DNA from: Actinomadura sp. J1-007
Lineage (GTDB): Bacteria > Actinomycetota > Actinomycetes > Streptosporangiales > Streptosporangiaceae
Length of the DNA: 64,000 nt
NCBI RefSeq assembly: GCF_009793335.1
Contig: NZ_WING01000002.1
Coordinates: 744,001 to 808,000, forward strand
Reading direction: 5' to 3'
Shown: positions 53,032-62,175 of the stretch, one piece after another
How positions within the stretch are numbered: the first letter of the stretch is position 1
Layout of the letters: every line of letters starts with the position of its first letter
Notes under the pieces: generated by a model
The model's database searches: none
What the model saw: the letters and a program-made list of their open reading frames with translations, nothing else
Told to the model about the DNA's origin: nothing
Translations under genes and position numbers: made by a program

Positions 53032-53456
53032 GCGACACCCCCGCGACCGACGCCGCGGAGACCACCGACGCCGCCCGGACCACCGACGCCGCGCAGGCCC
53101 CGGAGGCCGCGCAGGCCCCGGACACCGCCGCCGCGGAGGGCCCGGCCGGGACCGCCGCGGAGGAGGAGATCCTGGAGGCGCTGAAGGACGTCGTCGACCC
53201 GGAGCTCGGCATCAACGTGGTCGACCTCGGCCTGATCTACGGGATCGACCTGTCCGACGAGGTCGCGACCCTGGACATGACGCTGACCAGCGCCGCCTGC
53301 CCGCTCACCGACGTGATCGAGGACCAGGCGCACAGCGCGCTGGAGGGCCTGGTCAAGGACGTCAAGATCAACTGGGTCTGGCTGCCGCCGTGGGGCCCGG
53401 ACAAGATCACCGACGACGGCCGCGACCAGCTCCGCGCCCTCGGCTTCAACGTCTGA
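53028..53456 (+). CDS. sufT: SufT / MIP18-family (DUF59) Fe-S maturation protein
   Basis: Iron-sulfur carrier/maturation factor, 142 residues. A low-complexity Ala/Thr/Asp/Pro-rich N-terminal extension of about 40 residues (repeats of TTDAA and APEAAQ) precedes the DUF59 domain: LEALKDVVDPELGINVVDLG, then TSAACPLTDVIEDQ with the conserved cysteine, and WVWLPPWGPDKITDDGR. The ATG overlaps the sufU stop (ATGA), and it closes the suf operon. Confidence 0.94.
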   Translation: MSDTPATDAAETTDAARTTDAAQAPEAAQAPDTAAAEGPAGTAAEEEILEALKDVVDPELGINVVDLGLIYGIDLSDEVATLDMTLTSAACPLTDVIEDQAHSALEGLVKDVKINWVWLPPWGPDKITDDGRDQLRALGFNV

Positions 53457-53513
53457 CAGTCGTTTCCGGCGTCCTGGCCGCCCCCGGCGCCCCCGGCGCC
53501 GCGAGGCCCGGCG

Positions 53514-54795
53514 TCATCCGGAGGCCGCGCCCCGGCGGGGCGCGGCCTCCGCGCCGTTCCCCGGCACGAACCACCGGGCCGGCAGGTGGACGGTGACGGT
53601 CAGCCCGCCGGACGGGCGGGGCGACGCCGTCACCGTGCCGCCGTGCGCCTGCGCGGTGGCGCGGACGATCGACAGCCCGAGGCCCGACCCGCGGTCGGAG
53701 CGGACCCGGTCGGTGCCGAGCCGCCGGAACGGCTCGAAGATCGTCTCGATCTCGTACGGCGGGACGACGGGCCCGGTGTTGGCGACCGCCACCTCCGCCC
53801 ACCCGTTCCGCACGCCGGTCGCGACCGTGAGGTCGCCGCCGTCGCGGTTGTGCCGGACGGCGTTCTCCACGAGGTTCTGGACGAGCCGTTCGAGGAGGAC
53901 GGGATCGCCCGCGACCGGCGCGGGCGACAGCTCCCGCGCCGTCCCGATCCCGCGCGCCGCGGCCTCCGCGCCGGCCTGGTCGAGCACGTGCCCGGCCACG
54001 TCGGCGAGGTCCAGCGCGGACGCGTCGGTGACGGTGTTCTCGCTGCCGGCGAGGGTGAGCAGCCCGTCGATGAGCCGCTCGTGGCGGCCGTTGACGACCA
54101 GCAGCGACTCGCCGAGCCGTTTGACGTCCTCGGTCGCGTCCGGGCGGCGCACCGCCACGTCCACGAGCGTCCGGTTGATGGCGAGGGGCGTGCGCAGCTC
54201 GTGCGAGGCGTTCGCGACGAAGTGCCGCTGCCCGTCGAACGCCCGCGCCAGCCGCCCGAGCATCGTGTCGAACGTGTCGGCCAGCTCCTTGACGTCGTCG
54301 CGCGGGCCGGCGTAGGCGATCCGCTCGGTGAGGTCGTGGCTGCGCGCCACCCGCCGCGCCGTCTCGGTGATCCGCTGCACCGGCCGCAGCGCCCGGTCGG
54401 CGATCAGCCAGCCGAACGCGAGCGCCGCCGCGCCGACCACCCGAGCGCGATCCCGCCCTGGGTCAGCAGCGACCTCAGCGTCTCGCGCTGGAGGTTCTCG
54501 GCCTGCCCGATGACCTGCCGGCTCTGCTTGGGCGACAGCACGGTGCCCGTCCCGGGCTCGGGGCGGTGCCGCTGAACGAGGTCTCCGGCGGCCCCTGCTC
54601 GACGGTCCGCTCGGTGACGCCGCTCTTGCCGAACAGCTTGTCGCCGGGCGGCTGGAGGCTGCCCTTCACCAGCAGGTACGTCAGCGCGAGCAGCACGATG
54701 CCGCCCGCGAGGAACAGCCCGCCGTACAGCAGCGTGAGCCGTACCCGGATCGTCGGCCGCAGCCGCTGCGTGATCGTGTGGTCGAGCGCGCTCAT
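53514..54795 (-). CDS. Sensor histidine kinase (OmpR-partner), two frameshifts
   Basis: Membrane kinase of about 427 residues after repair. The first helix is about 20-45 (LTLLYGGLFLAGGIVLLALT), then a short extracytoplasmic domain, a second helix in GAAALAFGWLIADRAL, and HAMP (RPVQRITETARRVARSHDLT). The HisKA motif is VANASHELRTPLAINRTLVD and the ATPase has LVQNLVENAVRHNRDGG and RGSGLGLSIVRA. Breaks lie at 54560-54563 and 54440-54442, one base each, both in the sensor/second-helix region. The ATG at 54795 overlaps the regulator stop. It probably senses envelope stress or an antimicrobial, given the exporter divergent from the pair. Confidence 0.9.
53520..53550. terminator. Perfect 14-bp hairpin at end of kinase gene
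   Basis: GGAGGCCGCGCCCC (53520-53533) and GGGGCGCGGCCTCC (53537-53550) pair perfectly around a 3-nt loop. The hairpin is inside the last codons of the leftward kinase gene and 63 bp after the rightward sufT stop, so it can serve as a terminator for both convergent operons. Confidence 0.7.
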
Positions 54796-55448
54796 GGCAG
54801 GCGGTACCCCACTCCCGGGACGGTCTCGATGACGGGCGGGTCGCCGAGCTTGCGGCGCAGCTTCATCAGCGTCACCCGCACGGTGTTGGTGAACGGGTCG
54901 GTGTGCTCGTCCCACACCTTCTCCAGGAGCCGCTCGGTGGTGACGACGGCCCCGCCCGCGCGCAGCAGCTCGGCGAGCAGGCCGAACTCCTTGCGGGCCA
55001 GGTGCACGAACCGGCCGTCGCGGTAGACCTCGCGGCGGGCCGGGTCCAGGCGGATCCCGGCGCGTTCCAGCATCGGCGGCTCGGCGGGGCGCGCGCGGCG
55101 CGACAGGGCGTGCACGCGCGCGACGAGCTCCTCGAACGCGAACGGCTTGGTCAGGTAGTCGTCGGCGCCGATCCGCAGGCCCGCGACGCGGGCGGGGACG
55201 GCGACGGCGGCGGTCAGCATCAGGACGCGGACGTGCGCGCCGGACTCCACGACGGCGCGGCACACGTCGTCGCCGTGCACGACGGGCAGGTCGCGGTCCA
55301 GGACGAGCACGTCGTAGTCGTTCACGCCGAGGCGCTCCAGCGCGGCGTCCCCGTCGTAGACGACGTCCACGGCGAGGGACTCGGCCCGCAGGCCCTCGGC
55401 GATGGAGTCGGCGAGCATCCGCTCGTCCTCGGCGATCAGTACGCGCAC
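54792..55448 (-). CDS. OmpR-family response regulator
   Basis: Regulator of 218 residues from GTG 55448. The receiver has acidic residues near Glu7-Asp8, phospho-acceptor Asp51 in YDVLVLDRDLP and the lysine in DDYLTKPFAFEELVAR. The winged-helix output domain shows LARKEFGLLAELLRAGGAVV, then RVTLMKLRRKLGDPPVIETV with PGVGYRLP. It is translationally coupled to the kinase downstream. Upstream, in the divergent gap, lie two pairs of 11-bp-spaced repeats, the pattern expected for OmpR-family dimers. Confidence 0.95.
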   Translation of the reverse strand: MRVLIAEDERMLADSIAEGLRAESLAVDVVYDGDAALERLGVNDYDVLVLDRDLPVVHGDDVCRAVVESGAHVRVLMLTAAVAVPARVAGLRIGADDYLTKPFAFEELVARVHALSRRARPAEPPMLERAGIRLDPARREVYRDGRFVHLARKEFGLLAELLRAGGAVVTTERLLEKVWDEHTDPFTNTVRVTLMKLRRKLGDPPVIETVPGVGYRLP

Positions 55449-55499
55449 GGGTCCCGTCCCTCGTTCCGCTGGGGTCTGCGCCAGATCCTGGGGCACCGG

Positions 55500-55545
55500 G
55501 CGTAACGCGGGCATAACGAGAAACGGTTACGCCGGGGTTATCCGC
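55500..55545. promoter_or_regulatory. OmpR-type operator: two 11-bp-phased repeat pairs
   Basis: TAAC occurs at 55503 and 55514, and its complement GTTA at 55526 and 55537. Each pair has exact 11-bp spacing and the two pairs face each other. Direct repeats one helical turn apart are typical OmpR/PhoB-family sites. The block lies between the divergent regulator (55448) and lipoprotein (55608) starts. Confidence 0.65.
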
Positions 55546-55607
55546 CCGCCGGTGGACTCCTCCCCGACCGCCGGGACGCGCCCGGCGGCGGCGACGAGGA
55601 GACGACG

Positions 55608-56177
55608 ATGCGACGACGAGTGGTCGCGGCCCTGTTCCTGGCGGCCGCGCTCGCCCTGTCCGGCTGCGGGGGCTCGGGCGGGAACGAGGCGAAGGGCGCC
55701 GGCGGCGGCGACCGCAAGAGCCCGTCGGCCGGGGACATGGACAAGCTGCGGCGGTTCGCCCGGTGCATGCGCGAGAACGGCGTGGACATGGACGACCCGG
55801 TGGACGGCCGGATCGAGATCCGCAACTCCGCCAAACCGCAGGGGACCGCCGGCGGCCCGGCCAAGAACTTCGGCGGCCCGGACGACAAGACGAAGGCCGC
55901 GCAGGAGAAGTGCCGGCACTTCATGCCGGACGGCGGGAAGCCGCGCAAGGCGTCCCCGGAGGAGATCTCCCGGATGCGGGCGTTCGCCAAGTGCATGCGC
56001 GAGCACGGCGTCCAGATGCAGGACCCGGACGCGAACGGCGGGATGCGCTTCGACGCGAAGGAGGCGCCGGGCAGCGCGAACAACCCCGACGGCGCCACGT
56101 TCAAGGCGGCCGATAAGGCGTGCCGCAAGTACCAGCCGGGCGGCGGCGGGACCCGGGTCGGCCGGAGCGGCGGATGA
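55608..56177 (+). CDS. Lipoprotein with duplicated Cys motif
   Basis: Extracytoplasmic lipoprotein of 189 residues. The signal peptide ends in LSGC (lipid Cys20). The mature part holds two copies of a module of about 60-75 residues: LRRFARCMRENGVDMDDP with KCRHFMPDG (about 46-105), and MRAFAKCMREHGVQMQDP with ACRKYQPGG (about 121-180). Each thus has two cysteines. Similar proteins occur beside MacB-like exporters in actinomycetes, but I know no proven function. ATG 55608 follows GAGGAGACG, and the stop overlaps the adaptor start. Confidence 0.85.
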   Translation: MRRRVVAALFLAAALALSGCGGSGGNEAKGAGGGDRKSPSAGDMDKLRRFARCMRENGVDMDDPVDGRIEIRNSAKPQGTAGGPAKNFGGPDDKTKAAQEKCRHFMPDGGKPRKASPEEISRMRAFAKCMREHGVQMQDPDANGGMRFDAKEAPGSANNPDGATFKAADKACRKYQPGGGGTRVGRSGG

Positions 56178-57219
56178 GGCGCGCGCGGACCGTCGCGCTC
56201 GGCATCGGCGGCGTGGTGGTGATCGGCGGGGCCGGGCTCGCGACCGCGGGCCTCGGCGGCGGGGACGACAAGGCCGAGGCGCGCAGCCGGGTCCCGCCCG
56301 CGACGGCGGAGGTGGAGCGGACGACGCTGGTGGAGACGCAGAAGGTGGACGGGACGCTCGGCTACGGCGGGGACCGCGTCGCGACGGGCGGGGGCGGTCG
56401 CGGCACCCTGACGTGGATCGCCGCGCCCGGGGCGGTGGTGACGCGGGGCCGTTCGGCGTACATGGTCGACAACCGCCCCGTTCCGCTGCTGTACGGGCGG
56501 CTCCCGCTGTACCGGACCCTCGCCGAGGGACGGAGGGCACGGACGTGAGGCAGTTCGAGCGGAACCTCGCGGCCCTCGGCTACACCGGCTTCACGGTCGA
56601 CACGACCTACGGCCCGGCGACCGCCGACGCGGTGCGGCGCTGGCAGGAGGACCTCGGCGTCACCGAGACGGGGAAGGTCGCGCCGGGGTCGGCGCTGGTC
56701 GTCCCGGGCGAGATCCGGGTCGCGCAGCGCAAGGCGCAGGCGGGCGACAGGCTCGGCGGGGCCGTGCTCACCTACACCGGGACGACCCGGACGGTGAGCG
56801 TGGACCTGGACGTGCAGTACCAGCGGCTCGCGAGGAAGGGCGCCGAGGTGTCGATCGAGCTGCCGGAGGGCGGCGCCACCAAGGGCACGATCACCGGCGT
56901 CGGGAAGGTCGCGACCGAGGGGCACGGCGACGACCCGACCACCGTCAAGATCACCATCGCGGTGCGGCGGCAGCGGACGCTCGGCTCGTACGACAAGGCG
57001 CCGGTGGACGTGCTGCTGGTCGCGGACCGGCACGCGGACGTGCTGGCGGTGCCGGTCGCGGCGCTGCTCGCGCGGCCCGGCGGCGGCTACGCGGTGCAGG
57101 TCGTGGACGGCGGCGCGGTGCGCGACGTCCCGGTGGAGACGGGCGCGTTCGCGGACGGCAAGGTCGAGGTCACCGGGGCCGGGCTGGCGGCCGGGGCGAA
57201 GGTCGGAGTGCCCGCGTGA
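56174..57219 (+). CDS. HlyD/MacA-like adaptor with peptidoglycan-binding domain, one frameshift
   Basis: Membrane-anchored adaptor of the exporter, about 348 residues after repair. One N-terminal helix is at about 8-27 (ALGIGGVVVIGGAGLATAGL), then the barrel-sandwich half TLGYGGDRVATGGGGRGTLT. A PG_binding_1 domain follows (RQFERNLAALGYTGFTVDTT, then GPATADAVRRWQEDLGV), and a beta-barrel region VPVAALLARPGGGYAVQVVD ends it. The frame breaks at the G run 56527-56529 (after RTLAEG), and one added base joins to TEGTDVRQFE. The ATG overlaps the lipoprotein stop. Confidence 0.88.
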
Positions 57220-57905
57220 GCCCGGTGGTGGAGCTCCGGGACGTCGGCAAGACGTACCCGGGCGGCGTGGTCGCGCTGGACGCGGTGTCGCTGGCGGTCG
57301 GCGCGGGCGAACTGGTCGCGATCGCCGGGCCGTCCGGCTCGGGCAAGTCGACCATGCTGCATCTGATCGGCACGCTGGACCGGCCGAGCGGCGGCACCGT
57401 CCTGGTCGAGGGGCGGGACGTGTCGCTGCTGAGCGACCGGCGCCTGTCGGCGCTGCGGGCCCGGCGGATCGGGTTCGTGTTCCAGCAGTTCCACCTGGCC
57501 GCCGGGGTCAGCGCGCTCGACAACGTCGCCGACGGGCTGCTGTACGGGGGCGTCCCGCAGGCGCAGCGGCGCCGCCGCGCCCGGCGCGCGCTGGAGCGGG
57601 TCGGGCTCGGGCACCGCCTCGGGCACCGCCCGCACCAGCTCTCCGGCGGCGAGAAGCAGCGGGTGGCGATCGCCCGCGCGGTCGTCGGCGAGCCGGCGAT
57701 GCTGCTCGCGGACGAGCCGACCGGCGCCCTCGACTCGGCGTCCGGCGCGGGCGTGCTGGACCTGCTGCGGGGGCTCGCGGGGTCCGGCACCGCCGTCATC
57801 GTGATCACCCACGACCGGGACATCGCCGCGGCCCTGCCCCGGCGGGTGCGGATGCGCGACGGGCGGATCGTCCGGGACGAGACCGGGACGGAGGCGGACC
57901 GGTGA
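57216..57905 (+). CDS. MacB/LolD-type exporter ATPase
   Basis: ABC ATPase of 229 residues. Walker A is GPSGSGKST (near residue 38), the Q loop is IGFVFQQFHLAAGVSALDNV, the signature is PHQLSGGEKQRVAIARAVVG, and Walker B is MLLADEPTGALDSASG. This is the MacB/LolD/FtsE-like form that pairs with FtsX-type permeases. GTG 57216 overlaps the adaptor stop and the gene overlaps the permease by 4 bp. Confidence 0.95.
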   Translation: MSPVVELRDVGKTYPGGVVALDAVSLAVGAGELVAIAGPSGSGKSTMLHLIGTLDRPSGGTVLVEGRDVSLLSDRRLSALRARRIGFVFQQFHLAAGVSALDNVADGLLYGGVPQAQRRRRARRALERVGLGHRLGHRPHQLSGGEKQRVAIARAVVGEPAMLLADEPTGALDSASGAGVLDLLRGLAGSGTAVIVITHDRDIAAALPRRVRMRDGRIVRDETGTEADR

Positions 57906-59168
57906 CCGGCGACGCCGCCACGCGGCCCGACCTCCCGGCGACGCCGCCCGGTGCGCCGCCGCCCGGGCGCGGCGGGGACGAGGGGGAGGCGGCGCCCGCC
58001 CGGCTCGGGCCCCGCGACGTCCTGCGCGTCGGCGCGGCCGGGCTCCGCGCCCGCCCGCTGCGGGTGTTCCTGTCGGCGCTCGGCATCGCGATCGGGATCG
58101 CCGCGATGATCGGCGTCGTCGGGATCTCCACCTCCAGCCGCGCGCAGCTCCAGGCCACCCTGGACCGGCTCGGCACGAACCTGCTGACCGTCGCGCCCGG
58201 CCGCGACTTCTTCGGCGACGACGCGAAGCTGCCCGTGGACACGGTGCCGATGATCAGCCGGATCGAGCACGTCCGGTCGGTGTCGGGGACCGGCAAGCTG
58301 GACGTGAAGGTGTACCGCAACGACCGCATCCCCGAGGGGGAGAGCGGCGGGATCAGCGTCCTCGCGGCCCGCCTCGACCTGCCCCGCACGGTCGGCCTCG
58401 GCACCGTCGCGGGCCGCTGGCTGAACGCGGGCACCGGCCGCTACCCGGCCGTCGTGCTCGGCTCGGCGTCGGCCGACCGGCTCGGCGTCGCCGCGCCGGG
58501 CGCGCAGGTCTGGCTCGGGTCGCAGTGGTTCACCGTCGTCGGGATCCTCGCGCCGAACGACCTGGCGCCCGAGTTCGACTCGGCGGCCCTCGTCGGCTGG
58601 GACGTCGCGGCGGCGCGGCTCGGGTTCGACGGCCACCCGACGACCGTCTACACCCGCGCCGAGAAGGACGCGGTGGAGGACGTACGGGAACTGCTCGCCG
58701 CGACGGCCAACCCGCGGTCGCCGAACGAGATCGAGGTGAGCCGCCCGTCCGACGCGCTCGCCGCCGAGAACGCCACCGACGAGGCGTTCACCGGGCTGCT
58801 GCTCGGGCTCGGCGGGGTCGCGCTGCTGGTCGGCGGGGTCGGCGTCGCCAACACGATGGTGATCTCGGTGCTGGAGCGGCGCGCGGAGATCGGGCTGCGC
58901 CGCTCGCTCGGCGCAACGCGGGGCAGATCAGGCTCCAGTTCCTCACCGAGTCGCAGCTGCTCGCCGCGCTCGGCGGGGTCGGCGGCGTCGCGCTCGGCAT
59001 CGCGGTCACCGCCGTCTTCGCGGTGACGCAGGGCTGGCCGACGGTGGTGCCGCCGTGGGCGATGGCGGGCGGCGTCGGCGCGACGCTGGTCATCGGGGGC
59101 GTCGCCGGGCTGTACCCGGCGATCCGCGCCGCGCGCCTCGCCCGACCGAGGCCCTCAGCGGCCCCTGA
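57902..59168 (+). CDS. MacB-type FtsX-fold permease, two frameshifts
   Basis: Permease of the exporter, about 422 residues after repair. The first helix region is RPLRVFLSALGIAIGIAAMI, followed by a MacB_PCD periplasmic domain (about 75-290). The FtsX domain begins GVALLVGGVGVANTMVISVL, then RRAEIGLRRSLGATRG. The frame breaks at the G run 58920-58923 (before QIRLQFLTESQLL) and at the C run 59141-59143. The second repair ends the protein in APTEALSGP at 59168; as read the tail is non-coding Arg/Pro-rich. Four genes, lipoprotein to permease, form one coupled operon. Confidence 0.88.
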
Positions 59169-59300
59169 CCGCGGCCCGGCCCCCGCCCGCCCGCGCGGGG
59201 GCCGGGCCACGCGCTCGACCCGGCCGGCCCCGCCACGCCGCCCCGGCCGGTCCCGGGCGGGATCGCGGGCGGGCCGCTGAACCTTTACCGTGGCCACGTG

Positions 59301-60080
59301 ATGTACCAGGTTCCCGACAGCGATCCCGATCTCGCCGCACGCCGCGCCTCCTCGTTCGGAGCCAGCGCCGCCGCGTACGCCGACGAGCGCCCCGACTACC
59401 CCGCCGCGGCCGTCCGCTGGGCCCTGGAGCCCGTCGCCGGCCGCGCGCCGCTCCGCGTGCTCGACCTCGCCGCCGGGACGGGCAAGCTGACCGAGGTCCT
59501 GCTGAACGACGGCGTCCCCGCCGGACGGATCACCGCCGTCGAGCCCGACCCGGGCATGCGGGAGGAGTTCGGACGCCGCGTGCCGGGCGTGCGGATGCTC
59601 GCGGGCGGCGCCGAGGACATCCCGCTGCCGGACGCCGCCGTGGACGCCGTGCTGGTCGGGCAGGCCATGCACTGGTTCGACCACGACCGGGCGCTCCCCG
59701 AGATCCACCGCGTCCTCGCGCCCGGCGGCGTCCTGGCGGCCCTGTGGAACACCGACGTCGACACCGTCCCGTGGGTCGCCGGGCTGAAGGCCGCCTCGCG
59801 CAGCAGCGTGTCGTTCCAGCGCAAGGAGTCGGAGACGCTGCCCGCCACCAAGGAGTTCCCGGCGTTCGAGCGCGGGGAGTTCCCGCACGCGCACCGCCGC
59901 ACGGCCGAGTCGATGGCCGCGACGATCGGCACCCACTCCCACATGCTGGTGCTGGAGCCGGACGAGCGGGACGCCGTGCTCGCCGCGATCGTCGGCTACC
60001 TGCGGTCGGTGCCCGAGACCGCCGACGGCGAGTTCGACTACCCGCTCCTCACCCTCGCGCTGCGGGCGACCCGGAGCTGA
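59301..60080 (+). CDS. Class I SAM-dependent methyltransferase
   Basis: Rossmann-fold methyltransferase of 259 residues from ATG 59301; GTG 59298 is adjacent and in frame. Motif I is VLDLAAGTGKLTEVLL near residue 52, motif II is ITAVEPDPGM, and GAEDIPLPDAAVDAVLVGQA with MHWFDHDRALPEIHRVLAPG marks the Methyltransf_11 group. The substrate is unknown. It is monocistronic, about 130 bp after the exporter operon. Confidence 0.88.
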   Translation: MYQVPDSDPDLAARRASSFGASAAAYADERPDYPAAAVRWALEPVAGRAPLRVLDLAAGTGKLTEVLLNDGVPAGRITAVEPDPGMREEFGRRVPGVRMLAGGAEDIPLPDAAVDAVLVGQAMHWFDHDRALPEIHRVLAPGGVLAALWNTDVDTVPWVAGLKAASRSSVSFQRKESETLPATKEFPAFERGEFPHAHRRTAESMAATIGTHSHMLVLEPDERDAVLAAIVGYLRSVPETADGEFDYPLLTLALRATRS

Positions 60081-60186
60081 TCCCGGGAGCCGGGGCGGCC
60101 CGGCGGCCCGGCGTCCTCCGAACGATGTACGCGGTCCGGCCGCAGGTCGGAGCCGGGCACCGTCGCGGGGATGCTGAGATGGAGGG

Positions 60187-61403
60187 GTGCCATTCGCCCG
60201 CGCGGCCCTCCGCCGCGTCCCCACCACGCGCCAGGACGTCCTGATCGCCCTCGCGACGCTGGCCGGCGGCGCGCTCGTGCTCCTCGCGCACGGCTACGCG
60301 CGCTGGACGCCGTCCGACGCCGTGGGGCTCGGCTGGCGGTTCGTGCCGCTGCTCGGGTTGGCCGCGATGGTGCCGTTCCGCCGCACCGCTCCGCTGCTCG
60401 CGCTCGCCGCCGCCACCCCGTTCAACATCGCCGACGTGGTGATCGGGCCGAGCTTCGCGAGCGCGATCATCTACGGCGACGCGCTGTACGCCGCGAGCCT
60501 CTACCGCCGCCGGCCCGCCGCGGAGTGGCTGCTCGGCGCGACCGTCGCGGTGACCGCCGCCTGCGCCGTCGCCGCCGGGCTGGCGCTGCACAGCGTCAGC
60601 GGCGCCGTGGTCACCGCCGCGATCGCGGGGGTGACGTGGACCGGGCCGGTGCTGACGGCGATGGCCGTCCGCGAGCACCGCGACAAGGCCGAGGCCGAGC
60701 GGGTGCGGGCCGAGCAGACGGTGCGGCTCGCCGAGCTCGACCGGCGCGGCGCGGTGAGCGCCGAGCGCGCGCGGATGGCCCGCGAGCTGCACGACGTCAT
60801 CGCCAACCACCTGAGCGCCGTGGCCCTGCACTCCTCGGCCGTCCTGAAGGTCCGCGACCTGGACCGGGAGGGGCTCGACCGGTCCATGGAGATCATCCGG
60901 GAGAACAGTGTGCAGGGCCTCGCCGAGATGCGCCGCATGATCGGCCTGCTCCGCGACGGGAGCGCCGGGGCGCCGAGCGACCCGCCGGCCGCGCCGCGCC
61001 TCGCCGAGCTGGACCGGCTCGTCCGGCGCTCCGCCCGCTCCGACCTCACCGCCGGGCTGAAGGTGGCGGGCGAGCCCGCCGAGCTGCCGTCCGCCGTCGA
61101 GCTCGCCGCGTACCGGATCGTCCAGGAGTCGCTGACCAACGCGCTCAAGCACGGCGGGCCCGGCCACGCCGAGGTGCTGCTGGAGTACGGCCCGCGCCGC
61201 GTGGTGGTCGAGGTGTCCAGCCCGCTGCCGCGCGGGGACGGCGCGCCGCGGCTGCCCGGCGCGGGCGCGGGGCTGATCGGCATGCGCGAGCGCGCCGCGA
61301 TGCTGGACGGGACGTTCGCCGCGGGCCCGAGGACGGGCGCTGGCGGGTCCGGGCCGAGCTTCCCGTCGAGGTGGACGGGCGCGAGAGGGAGAACACCCGA
61401 TGA
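60187..61403 (+). CDS. Sensor histidine kinase (NarL-partner), one frameshift
   Basis: Membrane kinase of about 405 residues after repair. Five or so helices occupy residues 18-160 with little periplasmic sequence. The HisKA_3 motif is ARELHDVIANHLSAVALHSS, the N box is QESLTNALKHGGPGHAEVLL and the G box is GAGAGLIGMRERAAML. The frame breaks near 61329 (after GTFAAGP), and one G restores EDGRWRVRAELPVEVDGRER and a stop overlapping the regulator (ATGA). The start GTG 60187 follows GAGATGGAGGG. Confidence 0.92.
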
Positions 61404-62067
61404 TCAAGGTGCTGGTGGCCGACGACCAGGCGGCGGTGCGGGCGGGCCTGGTGCTCATCCTCGGCGCCGCGCCCGGCATCGAGGTGGTGGCCGAGGCCGC
61501 CGACGGCGAGGAGGCCGTGGAGCTGGCCCGGCGCCTGCGCCCGGACGTGGTGCTGATGGACGTCCGGATGCCCCGGCTGGACGGCGTCTCCGCCACCCGC
61601 GAGATCTCGGGCTTCGCCGACGTGCTGGTGCTCACGACGTTCGACGTGGACGAGTACGTGTTCGGGGCGCTGCGGGCGGGCGCGGCCGGGTTCCTGCTCA
61701 AGGACATCGACGCCGACCGCCTCGTCGAGGCCGTCCGGACCGTCGCCGCCGGGGACGGCGTCGTCGCGCCCAAGGTGACCCGGCGGCTGATCGGCGCGTT
61801 CGCCGGCGCCCCGAGGCTCGCCCAGGGCGCGGGCCGCCCGCCCGGCCTGGACGAGCTCACGCCGCGCGAGCGGGAGGTCTTCGCCTGCCTCGGCGAGGGC
61901 CTGTCCAACGGCGAGATCGCCGCGCGCCTCGACATGGCCGAGACCACCACCAAGACCCACGTCAGCCGCATCCTCGGCAAGCTCGGCCTGCGCAGCCGCG
62001 TCCAGGCGGCGATCCTGGCGCAGGAGACGGCCGCGGGCGGCATGACGGACGTATCGCCCCCGAATGA
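61400..62067 (+). CDS. NarL-family response regulator, frameshift near C-terminus
   Basis: Partner of the preceding kinase. The receiver has VLVADDQAAVRAGLVLILGA, the phospho-acceptor Asp in VVLMDVRMPRLDG and the lysine in FLLKDIDADR. The LuxR output domain shows LTPREREVFACLGEGLSNGE and TTTKTHVSRILGKLGLRSRV. As read the frame would run on for about 290 non-coding residues antisense to the next gene. One added base near 62034-62039 gives a stop at 62067 and a normal 222-residue protein. A hairpin terminator follows 11 bp later. Confidence 0.92.
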
Positions 62068-62077
62068 TCCCTCAGGC

Positions 62078-62105
62078 CCGCAAAGGCCGTCTCAGGGCCT
62101 TGCGG
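62078..62105. terminator. Stem-loop between convergent genes
   Basis: CCGCAA(A)GGCC (62078-62088) pairs with GGCCTTGCGG (62096-62105): a 10-bp stem with one bulged A and a 7-nt loop. It lies between the rightward regulator stop (62067) and the leftward EAL-CBS gene stop (62176). Confidence 0.65.
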
Positions 62106-62175
62106 CAGGTCAACAGCCTGTGAAATCCCAGCGGGAAGGGACTTCCGGCGGAACGAGGGCCCAGGGAAAGGGGCT

